This document shows positions 54,279 to 62,365 of a stretch of 64,000 bases of DNA, one piece after another (positions within the stretch are counted from its first letter, which is position 1; each line of letters opens with the position of its first letter). The notes under the pieces were generated by a model. The model did not search any database and was not told the origin of the DNA. It saw only the letters and a list, made by a program, of their open reading frames with translations. Source of the DNA: Staphylococcus pettenkoferi (GTDB lineage: Bacteria; Bacillota; Bacilli; Staphylococcales; Staphylococcaceae); NCBI RefSeq assembly GCF_026659735.1, contig NZ_JANSKK010000003.1, forward strand, positions 118,246 through 182,245, given 5' to 3'. Made by a program: the position numbers and the translations under genes.

Positions 54279-55044
54279 GGTATATCCCCCTGTAATACGT
54301 ATTACAAGTCATTTTATAGTAGGAAAAACGAGATATGTGGAAATCATCTCATACGTGATAAATTTACGAGGTAAGGTGTTTGTAACGCTCAAATTTTTAT
54401 AGTTTTCGAGGTGAGAGGTTTGTGTTTTTAAAATAATGAAAGGTTAGAGTGAAAAAATGAAGGTGTTCTTTTTCGAGAGTTAAATTTTGAAAAGTCATAA
54501 CTATGCGTCGCAAAAGAGGCATCAAATTTTAAAATATTAACTGTTTATGGAAGTTGAGCGTCTAATCAGCCAGAGCATTGAAAATGACCCTGGCTTTCAC
54601 AGACGTCTCGCATAATGAATGGTCGCTCATTCCTAAGTGAAGTCGTATAAAGTGAATGTATGAATGACTTAACTGTGATGAAGTAAGTAACGGAAGAAGC
54701 AACCCCCTCATTATATGAGTTAATTATATAGCTGGAGAAGTTAATTGACAACACAAAATTCAGAAAATTAATAAAATTTTATTCTCTTAATAAATTTCTT
54801 AAATATTTAAAAGCGTCAATTTCTTAATACAAGGGTAGTAAAATGCCACAATTAAACAAAAAAGTAGAACCGCGATTCATTTATGTCCACGGTTCTACTT
54901 ATTCGTTATTTAGCAAAAGCTTGGCTATCGCGCTTTATCTTTTCAATATATCGACTAAAACTAACTCATATTTTCAAATGACAAAATTTCAGCTCTCATA
55001 TGATTTCGAGGTCAAAAATTTCGACACTCATCTACCATTATTTT
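54279..55044. other. AT-rich gap upstream of the AraC regulator
   Basis: 766 bases with no credible gene. It contains a minus-strand terminator (54856-54900) and a possible weak hairpin near 54570-54597 (AGCCAG / CTGGCT). Open frames here (minus 54566-54754, plus 54843-55112) lack ribosome sites; the second runs through the terminator. Confidence 0.55.
54856..54900 (-). terminator. Terminator of the second M20 peptidase gene
   Basis: On the minus strand AAGTAGAACCG pairs with CGGTTCTACTT and is followed by TTTTGTTT. It lies about 145 bases past the stop codon. Confidence 0.75.
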
Positions 55045-56208
55045 TTACTGATTTAAATATTTTGGGAAGAGTTGCGCATAGAAATCAACAAATTGAGTAT
55101 AAACGTCTTTAGATACGTATTCATCGACTTGATGAGCTTGACCTGATTCACCTGGACCAAACATGATAAAGCTAAATTGTTCATCTTTATCTTTCATCAA
55201 GAAGGATGCGTCAGTTGTCGCCGTTGTTGAAGTTAAGTCAAATGAACGATTGAAATGAGATTCAGCTAATGATTGCGTCATTTTAATAAATTCACTGTCA
55301 CCAGTAGTAGAGATTGGATCGCGATTAACGTAAGGTTCAACAGTTAAATCGACGCCTTTCGTTTCTTCCACTTGGTCTTTGACCTCATTAAATAAAGATT
55401 CGAAACGTTTATTATCATATTCTGGAATCGTACGCATATTGAATAACGCTTTCGCGCAATCTGGAATAGAGTTCACTTGGTCGCCACCATTAATCACTGT
55501 ACCGTTCATTGTTGGTGTACCGAGAACGTCACTTTTAACATCAACTTTACTATAAGCTTTGTTTAAGTAATGAATGAAATCAGCGAGTGGGTTAATCGCG
55601 TTAAAGCCAAGTTCTGGCATAGAACTATGGGCAGATTTACCTTTAGATGTCACGCGAATATCCATCGTACCTTTATGTGTATAAACGAGCCCATCTTGAG
55701 ATGGTTCAGCGATAAGTAGGGCGTCTACATCATCCATGTAACCTTTCTCATATAGATCTTTCGCACCAGCACTCGTAATTTCTTCTCCCGCAGTAGCCAT
55801 GAAGCGAATCGTGCCTTGCTTCAACGTGCCAGCTTCTTTAATCTCGATTAATGCGAGCGCGAGTGCTACTGTACCTGATTTCATATCAGCAGCACCACGT
55901 CCGTGAAGGCGACCGTCATCATCTTCTGTAAGTTTAAACGGTTCATAATTCCAGCTATCTAAATCACCTGTTGTTACTACATCCATATGTCCTGAAACGC
56001 CTAGTACTGGGCTACCACTACCAATTTCAGCTACGAGATTAGCACGAGAATCTGAGCCGTTAACACTGATGATTTCAGAGTGGATATCATGTTTGTTAAA
56101 AAGTTTCTGTAAGTATTCAGCGACATCTTTCTCATGGTCATTCACCGATTCAATTTCGACGACATCAGATAAAATCTGTACTTTCTCCTCGTTAGTAAAT
56201 ACACTCAT
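55045..56208 (-). CDS. M20 metallopeptidase, DapE/ArgE-like (second copy)
   Basis: A 387-residue paralogue of the protein at 24783-25940, with the same metal-binding motifs: GHMDVVTTGDLDSW, GRGAADMKSGTVAL, ATAGEEITSAGA and a C-terminal GQAHQVDEYVSKD. The two share most core blocks (for example AHSSMPELGFNAI against AHSSMPDLGFNAI), which indicates an old duplication. The substrate is unknown. AGGAGCATCACAAT precedes the ATG. Confidence 0.85.
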   Translation of the reverse strand: MSVFTNEEKVQILSDVVEIESVNDHEKDVAEYLQKLFNKHDIHSEIISVNGSDSRANLVAEIGSGSPVLGVSGHMDVVTTGDLDSWNYEPFKLTEDDDGRLHGRGAADMKSGTVALALALIEIKEAGTLKQGTIRFMATAGEEITSAGAKDLYEKGYMDDVDALLIAEPSQDGLVYTHKGTMDIRVTSKGKSAHSSMPELGFNAINPLADFIHYLNKAYSKVDVKSDVLGTPTMNGTVINGGDQVNSIPDCAKALFNMRTIPEYDNKRFESLFNEVKDQVEETKGVDLTVEPYVNRDPISTTGDSEFIKMTQSLAESHFNRSFDLTSTTATTDASFLMKDKDEQFSFIMFGPGESGQAHQVDEYVSKDVYTQFVDFYAQLFPKYLNQ

Positions 56209-56289
56209 ATTGTGATGCTCCTTATTGTTAAAATATTGTGATACATTATGTTATACCACTTTTCTGCGATTTCCTAACTTGGGGGAGCA

Positions 56290-56395
56290 AGACAGAAATC
56301 AATTTATTGATTTCGTCGTCTTGCCCCCGCGAGGATGACTAGCGTTTGAGTAAGCGCTAGCCAACTCAAATGCAGACAGCTACCGCGTCATTGTT
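56290..56395 (+). repeat. Hairpin repeat module, copy R5
   Basis: GACAGAAATCAATTTATTGATTTCGTCGTC forms a hairpin start (quoted in part here: GAAATCAAT / ATTGATTTC). Then follow CTTGCCCCCGCGAGGATGAC, TAGCGTTTGAGTAAGCGCTA and CAGACAGCTACCGCGT. It is nearly identical to 56451-56555 and resembles the second module of R3. Confidence 0.8.
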
Positions 56396-56450
56396 GAATT
56401 AGAAGTAAAAGGGAGGGAATTTATATTATTCGTTGAAAACAATACAATAG

Positions 56451-56555
56451 ACAGAAATTAGAATAATTTCGTCGTCTTGCCCCCGCGAGGATGACTAGCG
56501 TTTGAGTAAGCGCTAGCCAACTCAAATGCAGACAAGTACCGTGTAATTGCTAAAT
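56451..56555 (+). repeat. Hairpin repeat module, copy R6
   Basis: It repeats R5 about 158 bases downstream, starting with GACAGAAATTAGAATAATTTC; from TCGTCGTCTTGCCCCCGCGA on, a block of about 70 bases is identical to R5. It lies directly before the end of the GNAT gene. Confidence 0.8.
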
Positions 56556-56575
56556 CAGTACTCACAGAAAAATCC

Positions 56576-57067
56576 TCATCCTTCCAAATGTAGCTGATAG
56601 AACGCTAAGTCGAGCCAGCGTCCAAACTTGTGACCAACTTCTGTAACCGTGCCACAATGACGGAAGTTCAACTTCTCATGGAGTGCGATACTCGCAACGT
56701 TGTCTGCATCAATACCCGCGACCATCGTGTGATAGCCAGACTCACGTGCGAGACGAATCAGCTCAGTCAGTAACTGAGTTGCCACACCACGTCCATGATA
56801 GTTCGGATCGACATAAACAGAATGTTCAACCGTATAGCGATAGGCCGGCCAATTACGGAAACTTCCATATGTCGCGAATCCAAAGACACGCCCATCTAAT
56901 TCATAAACAATAATAGGTTCTTCTTTCTTCTCTTTTTCGACATACCAAATCAGTCGTTCTATCTCATCAACAGGTTCATAGCTATAGACAGCCGTCGTGT
57001 GTTCAATTGCGTAGTTATAAATATCTACTACGTCAAACAAATCATCTTGTGTCATTAGGCGAATCAT
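56576..57067 (-). CDS. GNAT acetyltransferase, phosphinothricin/methionine-sulfone type
   Basis: A 163-residue GNAT enzyme of the Pat/MddA/YwnH group: VDIYNYAIEHTTAVYSYEPV at the N-terminus, RYTVEHSVYVDPNYHGRGVATQLL (acetyl-CoA loop HGRGVA) and EKLNFRHCGTVTEVGHKFGRWLDLAF, which is the group signature. Such enzymes acetylate phosphinothricin, methionine sulfone or sulfoximine. The start is ATG at 57067; upstream AGAAGGTTAG serves as ribosome site. Confidence 0.88.
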   Translation of the reverse strand: MIRLMTQDDLFDVVDIYNYAIEHTTAVYSYEPVDEIERLIWYVEKEKKEEPIIVYELDGRVFGFATYGSFRNWPAYRYTVEHSVYVDPNYHGRGVATQLLTELIRLARESGYHTMVAGIDADNVASIALHEKLNFRHCGTVTEVGHKFGRWLDLAFYQLHLEG

Positions 57068-57211
57068 ATAGGTCTAACCTTCTTTCAAATTTATAGTTGG
57101 GGTATAATAACTTCGGAATCCCCGATGACTTTTACATATAATAACTACAGTGTAGCACAAGATAAATTAGCAAAGTGTAAGTAACTATTGCGTACAATAG
57201 GGTGGATAACA

Positions 57212-57220
57212 TGATATACT
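57212..57220 (+). promoter_or_regulatory. Predicted extended -10 promoter of srtA
   Basis: TGATATACT gives TG-N-TATACT, 38 bases before the srtA ATG. The -35 region is weak. Confidence 0.4.
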
Positions 57221-57258
57221 ATGACTTAAATTACTATCTGTCATAACGGAGGAAAGCT

Positions 57259-57873
57259 ATGAAGAAATGGGGTAGCCGTTTATTAACACTTGTGGGTGTC
57301 ATTCTCATATTAGCGGCCATTTACATGTTTATGAAACCACATATCGATAATTATTTTACTCAAAAAGATAACGAAGACAAGATTGAGCATTATGATAAAA
57401 ATAATCAAAAGCAACACAAAGAGAAGAAATCGGAGTCGACACCACAAATACCTAAAGATCCGTCCAAGATGGCAGGGTATATTTCTGTACCGGATGCAGA
57501 AATTAAGACGCCTGTGTATCCAGGGCCTGCGACACCTGAACAACTTAATCGTGGTGTCAGCTTTGCAGAAAAAGATGAATCGATGTCTGATCAGAATGTG
57601 GCGATTGCAGGGCATACCTTTACAGACCGCGATCACTATCAGTTCACGAATTTACCTGCTGCACATAAAGGCAGCAAAGTGTATTTGACAATTGATGGGC
57701 AGAAGCGGACGTATAAGATTTCGAAGATTTACGATGTGAATCCGGACGATGTAAAAGTGTTGGATGAGCATAAATCTGATAAACAACAATTAACGTTGAT
57801 CACGTGCGATAAATATAATCAGCAAACGGGTCAGTGGGAGAAACGTAAAATCTTTGAAGCACAGGCTGCATAA
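57259..57873 (+). CDS. srtA: Sortase A
   Basis: A class A transpeptidase that cleaves the LPXTG motif of secreted proteins and joins them to peptidoglycan. 204 residues: an N-terminal membrane anchor (about 7-25), a polar linker, and the sortase barrel. The catalytic set is complete: His119 (IAGHTFTD), Cys183 (LITCDKYN) and Arg196 (WEKRKIF), each one residue short of S. aureus numbering. An N-terminal lysine-rich region of 12 residues (about 40-60) is more charged than usual. GGAGGAAAGCT precedes the ATG. A strong terminator follows. Confidence 0.96.
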   Translation: MKKWGSRLLTLVGVILILAAIYMFMKPHIDNYFTQKDNEDKIEHYDKNNQKQHKEKKSESTPQIPKDPSKMAGYISVPDAEIKTPVYPGPATPEQLNRGVSFAEKDESMSDQNVAIAGHTFTDRDHYQFTNLPAAHKGSKVYLTIDGQKRTYKISKIYDVNPDDVKVLDEHKSDKQQLTLITCDKYNQQTGQWEKRKIFEAQAA

Positions 57874-57913
57874 TGTTGATTTACGTATGTAGACTTTCAA
57901 CATGAAATAAGTT

Positions 57914-57969
57914 AGACCTCTCAAATTAGGGCGATACGTCGTGCATCACCTTAATTTGAGAGGTCTTTT
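57914..57969 (+). terminator. Terminator of srtA
   Basis: AGACCTCTCAAATTA pairs perfectly with TAATTTGAGAGGTCT around a 23-base loop, followed by TTTA. Confidence 0.85.
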
Positions 57970-58068
57970 AATATAAGTATTGAAGTGGCTTGTTTAATGT
58001 CACTGATTTGAGTGGTCCTAAGTAGTCAAGGTGATGACCCTTTTAACTTCAGTAACATCGCACGTTTC

Positions 58069-58737
58069 TTAAGATTTAAGTGCGTTCACGAAGCGTTGCG
58101 TAATCTCTTTCGGACGTGTAATCGCACCGCCTACTACAGTACAGTGAACACCTAAGTTAGAGACGGTTTCAAACATCTCAGGTGTGATCACGTTACCTTC
58201 CGCAATGACTTTCGCATCCACAGCGTCAAGCACATCTTTCAAGAATTGGAAGTTATCTTCGTAAAGAATGTGACCTTTCGTATAGTCAGTGTAGCCACGT
58301 AATGTAGTACCGATGTAATCAAAGCCAAGCTCGTCCGCTTGTTTCGCTTCTTCTAAAGTAGAAATGTCAGCCATGATTTCTACGTTTGGAGCATGTTCGC
58401 GGATATATGCTACGAGCTCAGACAATGATTCTTTCGGACGCGTTTGTGTCGTCGCATCGAGTGCAATTACTTCACAACCACTTTCAATCAATTCGTCTAC
58501 CTCTTGAGAAGTCGCAGTGATAAAGACCTTTGAACCTTCGTAATCACGTTTCACAATCCCGATAATCGGTAAGTCGACTTCTTGTTGAATCGCTTGAATA
58601 TCTTCTTTTGTGTTGGCACGAATACCTACTGCGCCCCCTTGGTAAGCAGCAAGTGCCATTTTAGACATGATAAATGAAGAGTGTAATGGCTCGTCAGGTA
58701 AGGCCTGACATGAAACGATTAACCCTTGTGGTAACAT
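58069..58737 (-). CDS. nanE: N-acetylmannosamine-6-phosphate 2-epimerase NanE
   Basis: It converts ManNAc-6-phosphate to GlcNAc-6-phosphate in sialic acid use. A 222-residue TIM-barrel protein with the NanE pattern: [17 protein letters not shown] at the N-terminus, [32 protein letters not shown], and the phosphate site [10 protein letters not shown] / [12 protein letters not shown] near the C-terminus. The ATG has GAGTGAAGAATT upstream. A palindrome, the likely NanR operator, lies 140 bases upstream at 58877-58891. Confidence 0.95.
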   Translation of the reverse strand: MLPQGLIVSCQALPDEPLHSSFIMSKMALAAYQGGAVGIRANTKEDIQAIQQEVDLPIIGIVKRDYEGSKVFITATSQEVDELIESGCEVIALDATTQTRPKESLSELVAYIREHAPNVEIMADISTLEEAKQADELGFDYIGTTLRGYTDYTKGHILYEDNFQFLKDVLDAVDAKVIAEGNVITPEMFETVSNLGVHCTVVGGAITRPKEITQRFVNALKS

Positions 58738-58876
58738 AATTCTTCACTCCAGTTTGTATAGTTAGATGATGATCGCCCTAGTTTATAGTCCGTCCTGTGA
58801 GGTGGTGCGTGAGCCGATTATCTCATTGTTTTCAATATAACACTCGGAAAATAATAATCAATACTTTTAGTTGTTG

Positions 58877-58891
58877 TGAAAAATATTTTCA
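58877..58891. promoter_or_regulatory. Putative NanR operator upstream of nanE
   Basis: The palindrome TGAAAAATATTTTCA. The identical 15-mer occurs upstream of nanK and near nanA at 61279-61293, and I noted it nowhere else in the window. Confidence 0.6.
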
Positions 58892-58970
58892 TATATACTG
58901 AGAAGACATCCGTAATGACATACTCTGCAATATCATTGTAAGAAGTTGAGTCAACATTTAAAATATCTAA

Positions 58971-59199
58971 TTTTCAATGTGAAGACTCTCGCTTGCATGG
59001 GAGAAGCACAGAAATCTTTGATTTCGTTGTGCTACCCCCCGTAAAGCTGACTAGAGTTCGGGAAAGTGTTAGCTATCTCGAATTCAGACAGCTACTGCGT
59101 AGGACCACACTCAACTAATTTCTCTCGCTGAAAGAGCTCTAGAAATGGATTTTAGTTGTGGTCTAGTTCCATCATGCGTCTCGAGTACACATTGAAAAT
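58971..59199 (-). repeat. Mosaic intergenic hairpin repeat, copy R3
   Basis: The reverse-orientation relative of R1. It runs from TTTTCAATGTGAAGACTCTC to GCGTCTCGAGTACACATTGAA. The core GACCACACTCAACTAATT, hairpin, AATGGATTTTAG is the complement of that in R1. The second module GTAAAGCTGACTAGAGTT, TTAGCTATCTCGAATTCAGA and CAGCTACTGCG is shared with R1, R5 and R6. Confidence 0.8.
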
Positions 59200-59477
59200 T
59201 TACTCATAATTAATTATTAAAGTGATTTTGAATCACTCGATATATTATTTCCTATTAATATCCCAGACTCATATGAATTTATTATTGTGCTAATTTTAAG
59301 GAATTATAGAAAGTTACTATTGATTTTTACAGTAGCTATCTGCTATTAAAATTTAGTTATCCTCGTGGAAATAGGACAACTAAATCAAGTAGTTTTTTGT
59401 CTCATTTCTAACAATGGTTCAAAATATAAAAATGAGGATCAATATGTCACTGAATTATGCAAAGGGGAGAGTAAGCA

Positions 59478-60290
59478 ATGAAATTTGCGAATCGTATTCA
59501 ACGTTATCGACATTTACTGACGAAGAAGGATAAAGATATTGTCGCATTTATTGAAGAAACGGAATTCACAGATGATTTCTCAACGATTAATTCGCTTGCG
59601 AGTGCCATCGATACATCTCCGGCCACAATCACTCGCTTTGCGCATAAACTCAATTACGAGAACTTTCAAGATATGAAATTCAGTCTTCAACAGGAGAAGA
59701 CGGTGAAACCGATTGAGAATAGTCCACTTATTCAACGTATACATAACTATCATCAGAACGTGATTCAACAGACGGGTGAGTTCGTCTCGGAGAAACAGAT
59801 TCAGCGTTTCGTCAATCAGTTAAAGCGCAGTCGCCAAATTATTTATTCTGGTTTAGGAAGTTCAGGTTTGTCAGCAACCGAATTCTATTATCGTACGATG
59901 CGTATGGGCATGAAAGGAAATGTCTCTACAGATGCGCATCAGATGAAGATTCACGCGTCATTATTATCGAAGTCGGATACTTTCGTTGCCATCTCAAATA
60001 GTGGTGAGACGAAAGAGCTGATAGCAGCAGCGAATATCGCGAAAGCACGGGGTGCCTTTGTCGTCGCAATTACCAACTACGAGGGGAGTACACTCACGCA
60101 ATCTGCCGACTTAGTTCTGTTAACGACAGACCAGAAACGCATTAATGATCCATACTTTGTGAATACGCAAATTGCGACGTCGTTCTTAGTCGACATCGTC
60201 AGTTATTTACTTCTCGAGGATGATTATTTACGTGGTTTGTATCGTCAAACGACGGAAGTGATTTTAGCGGATAAAAAGGGTGACGTATAG
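59478..60290 (+). CDS. nanR: RpiR/MurR family regulator NanR
   Basis: A 270-residue RpiR-family repressor: an N-terminal helix-turn-helix domain (FSTINSLASAIDTSPATITRFAHKL, about 35-59) and a C-terminal SIS sugar-phosphate domain (GLGSSGLSATEFYYR and ISNSGETKELIAAANIAKARG, about 125-250). In S. aureus a regulator of this family in the same place represses nanAT and nanE and is released by ManNAc-6-phosphate. It is encoded between nanE and nanK. AAAGGGGAG precedes the ATG. Confidence 0.9.
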   Translation: MKFANRIQRYRHLLTKKDKDIVAFIEETEFTDDFSTINSLASAIDTSPATITRFAHKLNYENFQDMKFSLQQEKTVKPIENSPLIQRIHNYHQNVIQQTGEFVSEKQIQRFVNQLKRSRQIIYSGLGSSGLSATEFYYRTMRMGMKGNVSTDAHQMKIHASLLSKSDTFVAISNSGETKELIAAANIAKARGAFVVAITNYEGSTLTQSADLVLLTTDQKRINDPYFVNTQIATSFLVDIVSYLLLEDDYLRGLYRQTTEVILADKKGDV

Positions 60291-60323
60291 CCTTGATTGG
60301 CTACATTTTAACTATCAACCTAA

Positions 60324-60365
60324 AACGCACGAGGTGGAATAAAACGCGTTCCACTGTCGTGCGTT
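60324..60365. terminator. Bidirectional hairpin between nanR and nanK
   Basis: AACGCACGA pairs with TCGTGCGTT and TGGAA with TTCCA, between convergent genes. Confidence 0.75.
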
Positions 60366-60375
60366 AATTTATATC

Positions 60376-61248
60376 TTAATGAAATTGTGACACCGCACCA
60401 TATAATGCGGCATCGTTCCGCGTCTGCATCGTCTGAATGCGTGCATGGCCATATTCAGGTGGCAGATAGTGCGCAATCTTAGGCGTAATGTAGCGTAAGA
60501 GACGTTCACCTTGAGATGAAATTCCTCCACCAATCAGGATGAGCTCAGGATCATAAAGGATTTGAATTTGCGCAATTCCCTCGGCAACATCCTCGCTCCA
60601 CGCATTTAAGATGTCTTGTGCCTTCGAATCTCCCTCATCAATCGCAAGTTCAAATAACTTAATAACATCATCACCATGCTCAAAGTGCTGTGCTTGCATA
60701 CGTTGTTTCAAAGCACGCACAGATCCTCGCAACTCATACGTCGTCTCATCAGTAGAGCGATAGAGTAAGTATCCAATCTCATTGGCACGGTTTCTCGCGC
60801 CATTATATAAACCTGAGTGCTGATCGTAGAAAGCGCCCCCAATCCCAGTGCCTAAAGTGAGACAGAAGATATTCTTAGCGTCATAATCATACAAACTCAA
60901 TTCGCCAAGTAATGCGGCGTTCACATCATTGTATACATGAACATCCTTGCTGAAACGGGCGAGCAACGCCTTGAAATTCGTACCATTAAAGTTGGGAATC
61001 GTCGGACCTGTATAGACGATGCGACCCGCTGATTCATCGACGACACCTGCTGTTGAAATGCCGATTTGTGGGTGGGTTAAATGGTGTTTGTCAATGTAAC
61101 GTTGCACAAGTTCAAAGACTGCATCCGTAATCTTTGCATCGATATTGTTAGGCGTGGCAATCTTCATCTTGTCCTTCAACGTGAGATTCGTATCGATGAT
61201 TCCTCCCTTGATATGTGTTCCGCCGACATCTATCGCAATTCGCTCCAT
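60376..61248 (-). CDS. nanK: N-acetylmannosamine kinase NanK (ROK family)
   Basis: It phosphorylates ManNAc at C6. A 290-residue ROK-family kinase with the phosphate loop DVGGTHIKGGI (residues 7-17), YNDVNAALLGEL, and LTLGTGIGGAFYD. The ROK zinc motif CxCGxxGC seems absent; staphylococcal NanK proteins often lack it, so this is not a defect. GGAGGACATACC precedes the ATG. A palindromic operator lies 31-45 bases upstream of the start (61279-61293). Confidence 0.9.
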   Translation of the reverse strand: MERIAIDVGGTHIKGGIIDTNLTLKDKMKIATPNNIDAKITDAVFELVQRYIDKHHLTHPQIGISTAGVVDESAGRIVYTGPTIPNFNGTNFKALLARFSKDVHVYNDVNAALLGELSLYDYDAKNIFCLTLGTGIGGAFYDQHSGLYNGARNRANEIGYLLYRSTDETTYELRGSVRALKQRMQAQHFEHGDDVIKLFELAIDEGDSKAQDILNAWSEDVAEGIAQIQILYDPELILIGGGISSQGERLLRYITPKIAHYLPPEYGHARIQTMQTRNDAALYGAVSQFH

Positions 61249-61278
61249 GGTATGTCCTCCATCTCCATTTGGTTTTAA

Positions 61279-61293
61279 TGAAAAATATTTTCA
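61279..61293. promoter_or_regulatory. Putative NanR operator between nanK and nanA
   Basis: The palindrome TGAAAAATATTTTCA, identical to that upstream of nanE. It could serve both the divergent nanK and, with the site at 61318-61330, nanAT. Confidence 0.6.
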
Positions 61294-61317
61294 CAGAATC
61301 GTCATGAATATGACTTT

Positions 61318-61330
61318 TATTTTCAAAATA
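61318..61330. promoter_or_regulatory. Palindrome beside the nanAT promoter
   Basis: TATTTTCAAAATA is a 13-base palindrome ending 3 bases before the -35 box of the predicted nanAT promoter. It resembles a half-diverged form of the 15-base operator. Confidence 0.4.
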
Positions 61331-61333
61331 ATA

Positions 61334-61362
61334 TTGATACTCCTTATGGTAGCGTTTACAAT
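61334..61362 (+). promoter_or_regulatory. Predicted promoter of nanAT
   Basis: TTGATA at 61334-61339, a 17-base spacer, then TACAAT at 61357-61362. A cre-like sequence covers the spacer and part of the -10 box. Confidence 0.6.
61347..61360 (+). promoter_or_regulatory. cre-like CcpA site in the nanAT promoter
   Basis: TGGTAGCGTTTACA matches the strict cre consensus with two mismatches (one under the looser form). It lies inside the promoter, so glucose repression of sialic acid use is expected. Confidence 0.5.
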
Positions 61363-61465
61363 TTGAATTGTAAATCACTTTCTTATTGTATAAAGCAGCC
61401 GAAAGAACTACAACAACGAATTTGTGAATATTGTGAAGTTGAGATCATACTGGAGGTTATTAATG

Positions 61466-62347
61466 ATGGACGAACGATTTAAAGGATTATATGCAGCTTT
61501 ACTCGTACCTTTCGACGAACAAGGTCAAGTGCTTGAAGAAGGTTTGAAACAAATTGCACGTAATGCGATTGAAACAGAAGGTATGGACGGACTTTATGTT
61601 AACGGAAGCTCAGGTGAGAACTTCCTCATTAGTAAAGAACAGAAGAAACAAATCTTCAAGGTAGCGAAAGAAGCGGTTAGTGACGACGTGAAACTCATCG
61701 CACAAATCGGTGCACTCGATATGAACGAAGCGATTGAGTTAGGTAAATATGCGACAGAACTCGGCTATGACGCGATTTCAGCTGTAACACCGTTTTACTA
61801 TCCATTCAGTTTTGAAGAAATTAAAGAATACTACTTCAAATTGATTGAAGAAACGCAAAATAATTTCATTATCTATGCGAACCCTGGCTCAACAGGCGTG
61901 AACATTACGAACGAACAATTCGATGAGCTTTTTACTCACGACAAGATTATCGGCGTAAAATACACAGCACCAGATTTCTTCTTACTTGAACGTTTACGTC
62001 ACACGTACCCTGACAAACTCATCTTCTCAGGCTTCGACGAAATGTTGATTCAAGCAGCAGTTACAGGCGTAGACGGGGCCATTGGTTCTACATACAACGT
62101 CAACGGTAAACGTGCACGTCAAATCTTCGAGCTTGTTCAACAAGGTCAAGTACAAGAAGCATTACGCATTCAAAACGAAACAAACGATATTATCAGCACA
62201 GTGTTAGAACTTGGTATCTACCCAGCGCTGAAAGAAATCCTCAGTTCAAGAGGTATTGAGAGTGGCATGCCTAAACGACCATTGAAACCACTCAGTGACG
62301 ATAAGAGAGAACGTTTGAACAAATTAATACAACAATATCATTTATAA
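61466..62347 (+). CDS. nanA: N-acetylneuraminate lyase NanA
   Basis: It splits N-acetylneuraminic acid into ManNAc and pyruvate. From the ATG at 61466 the protein is 293 residues, the usual staphylococcal length; a second ATG lies at 61463 and the open frame reaches back to 61424. It is a TIM barrel with the Schiff-base Lys165 ([15 protein letters not shown]), Tyr137 (IIYANP) and the GSSGE loop (47-51). GGAGG at 61452 is the ribosome site. nanT follows 18 bases later, so the two form an operon. Confidence 0.96.
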   Translation: MDERFKGLYAALLVPFDEQGQVLEEGLKQIARNAIETEGMDGLYVNGSSGENFLISKEQKKQIFKVAKEAVSDDVKLIAQIGALDMNEAIELGKYATELGYDAISAVTPFYYPFSFEEIKEYYFKLIEETQNNFIIYANPGSTGVNITNEQFDELFTHDKIIGVKYTAPDFFLLERLRHTYPDKLIFSGFDEMLIQAAVTGVDGAIGSTYNVNGKRARQIFELVQQGQVQEALRIQNETNDIISTVLELGIYPALKEILSSRGIESGMPKRPLKPLSDDKRERLNKLIQQYHL

Positions 62348-62365
62348 GATTAAGGGGTTGGGAAT

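Larger units (their letters stand above)
58738..59477. other. Divergent region nanE / nanR with operator and repeat
   Basis: 740 bases between divergent nanE and nanR. It contains a putative NanR operator (58877-58891) and a large hairpin repeat (58971-59199). The part close to nanR (59200-59470) is AT-rich. No ORF. Confidence 0.6.

Noticed and set aside
54566..54754. Minus-strand ORF of 62 codons
   Set aside because: No ribosome site, AT-rich codons and no recognisable pattern; probably chance.
54843..55112. Plus-strand ORF of 89 codons
   Set aside because: It crosses the terminator of the M20 gene, lacks a ribosome site and overlaps the end of that gene antisense.
60376..61248. nanK as a defective ROK kinase because the Cys-rich zinc motif is missing
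   Set aside because: The ATP and sugar motifs are intact, and the zinc motif is often absent in this subgroup; the genetic context also supports function.
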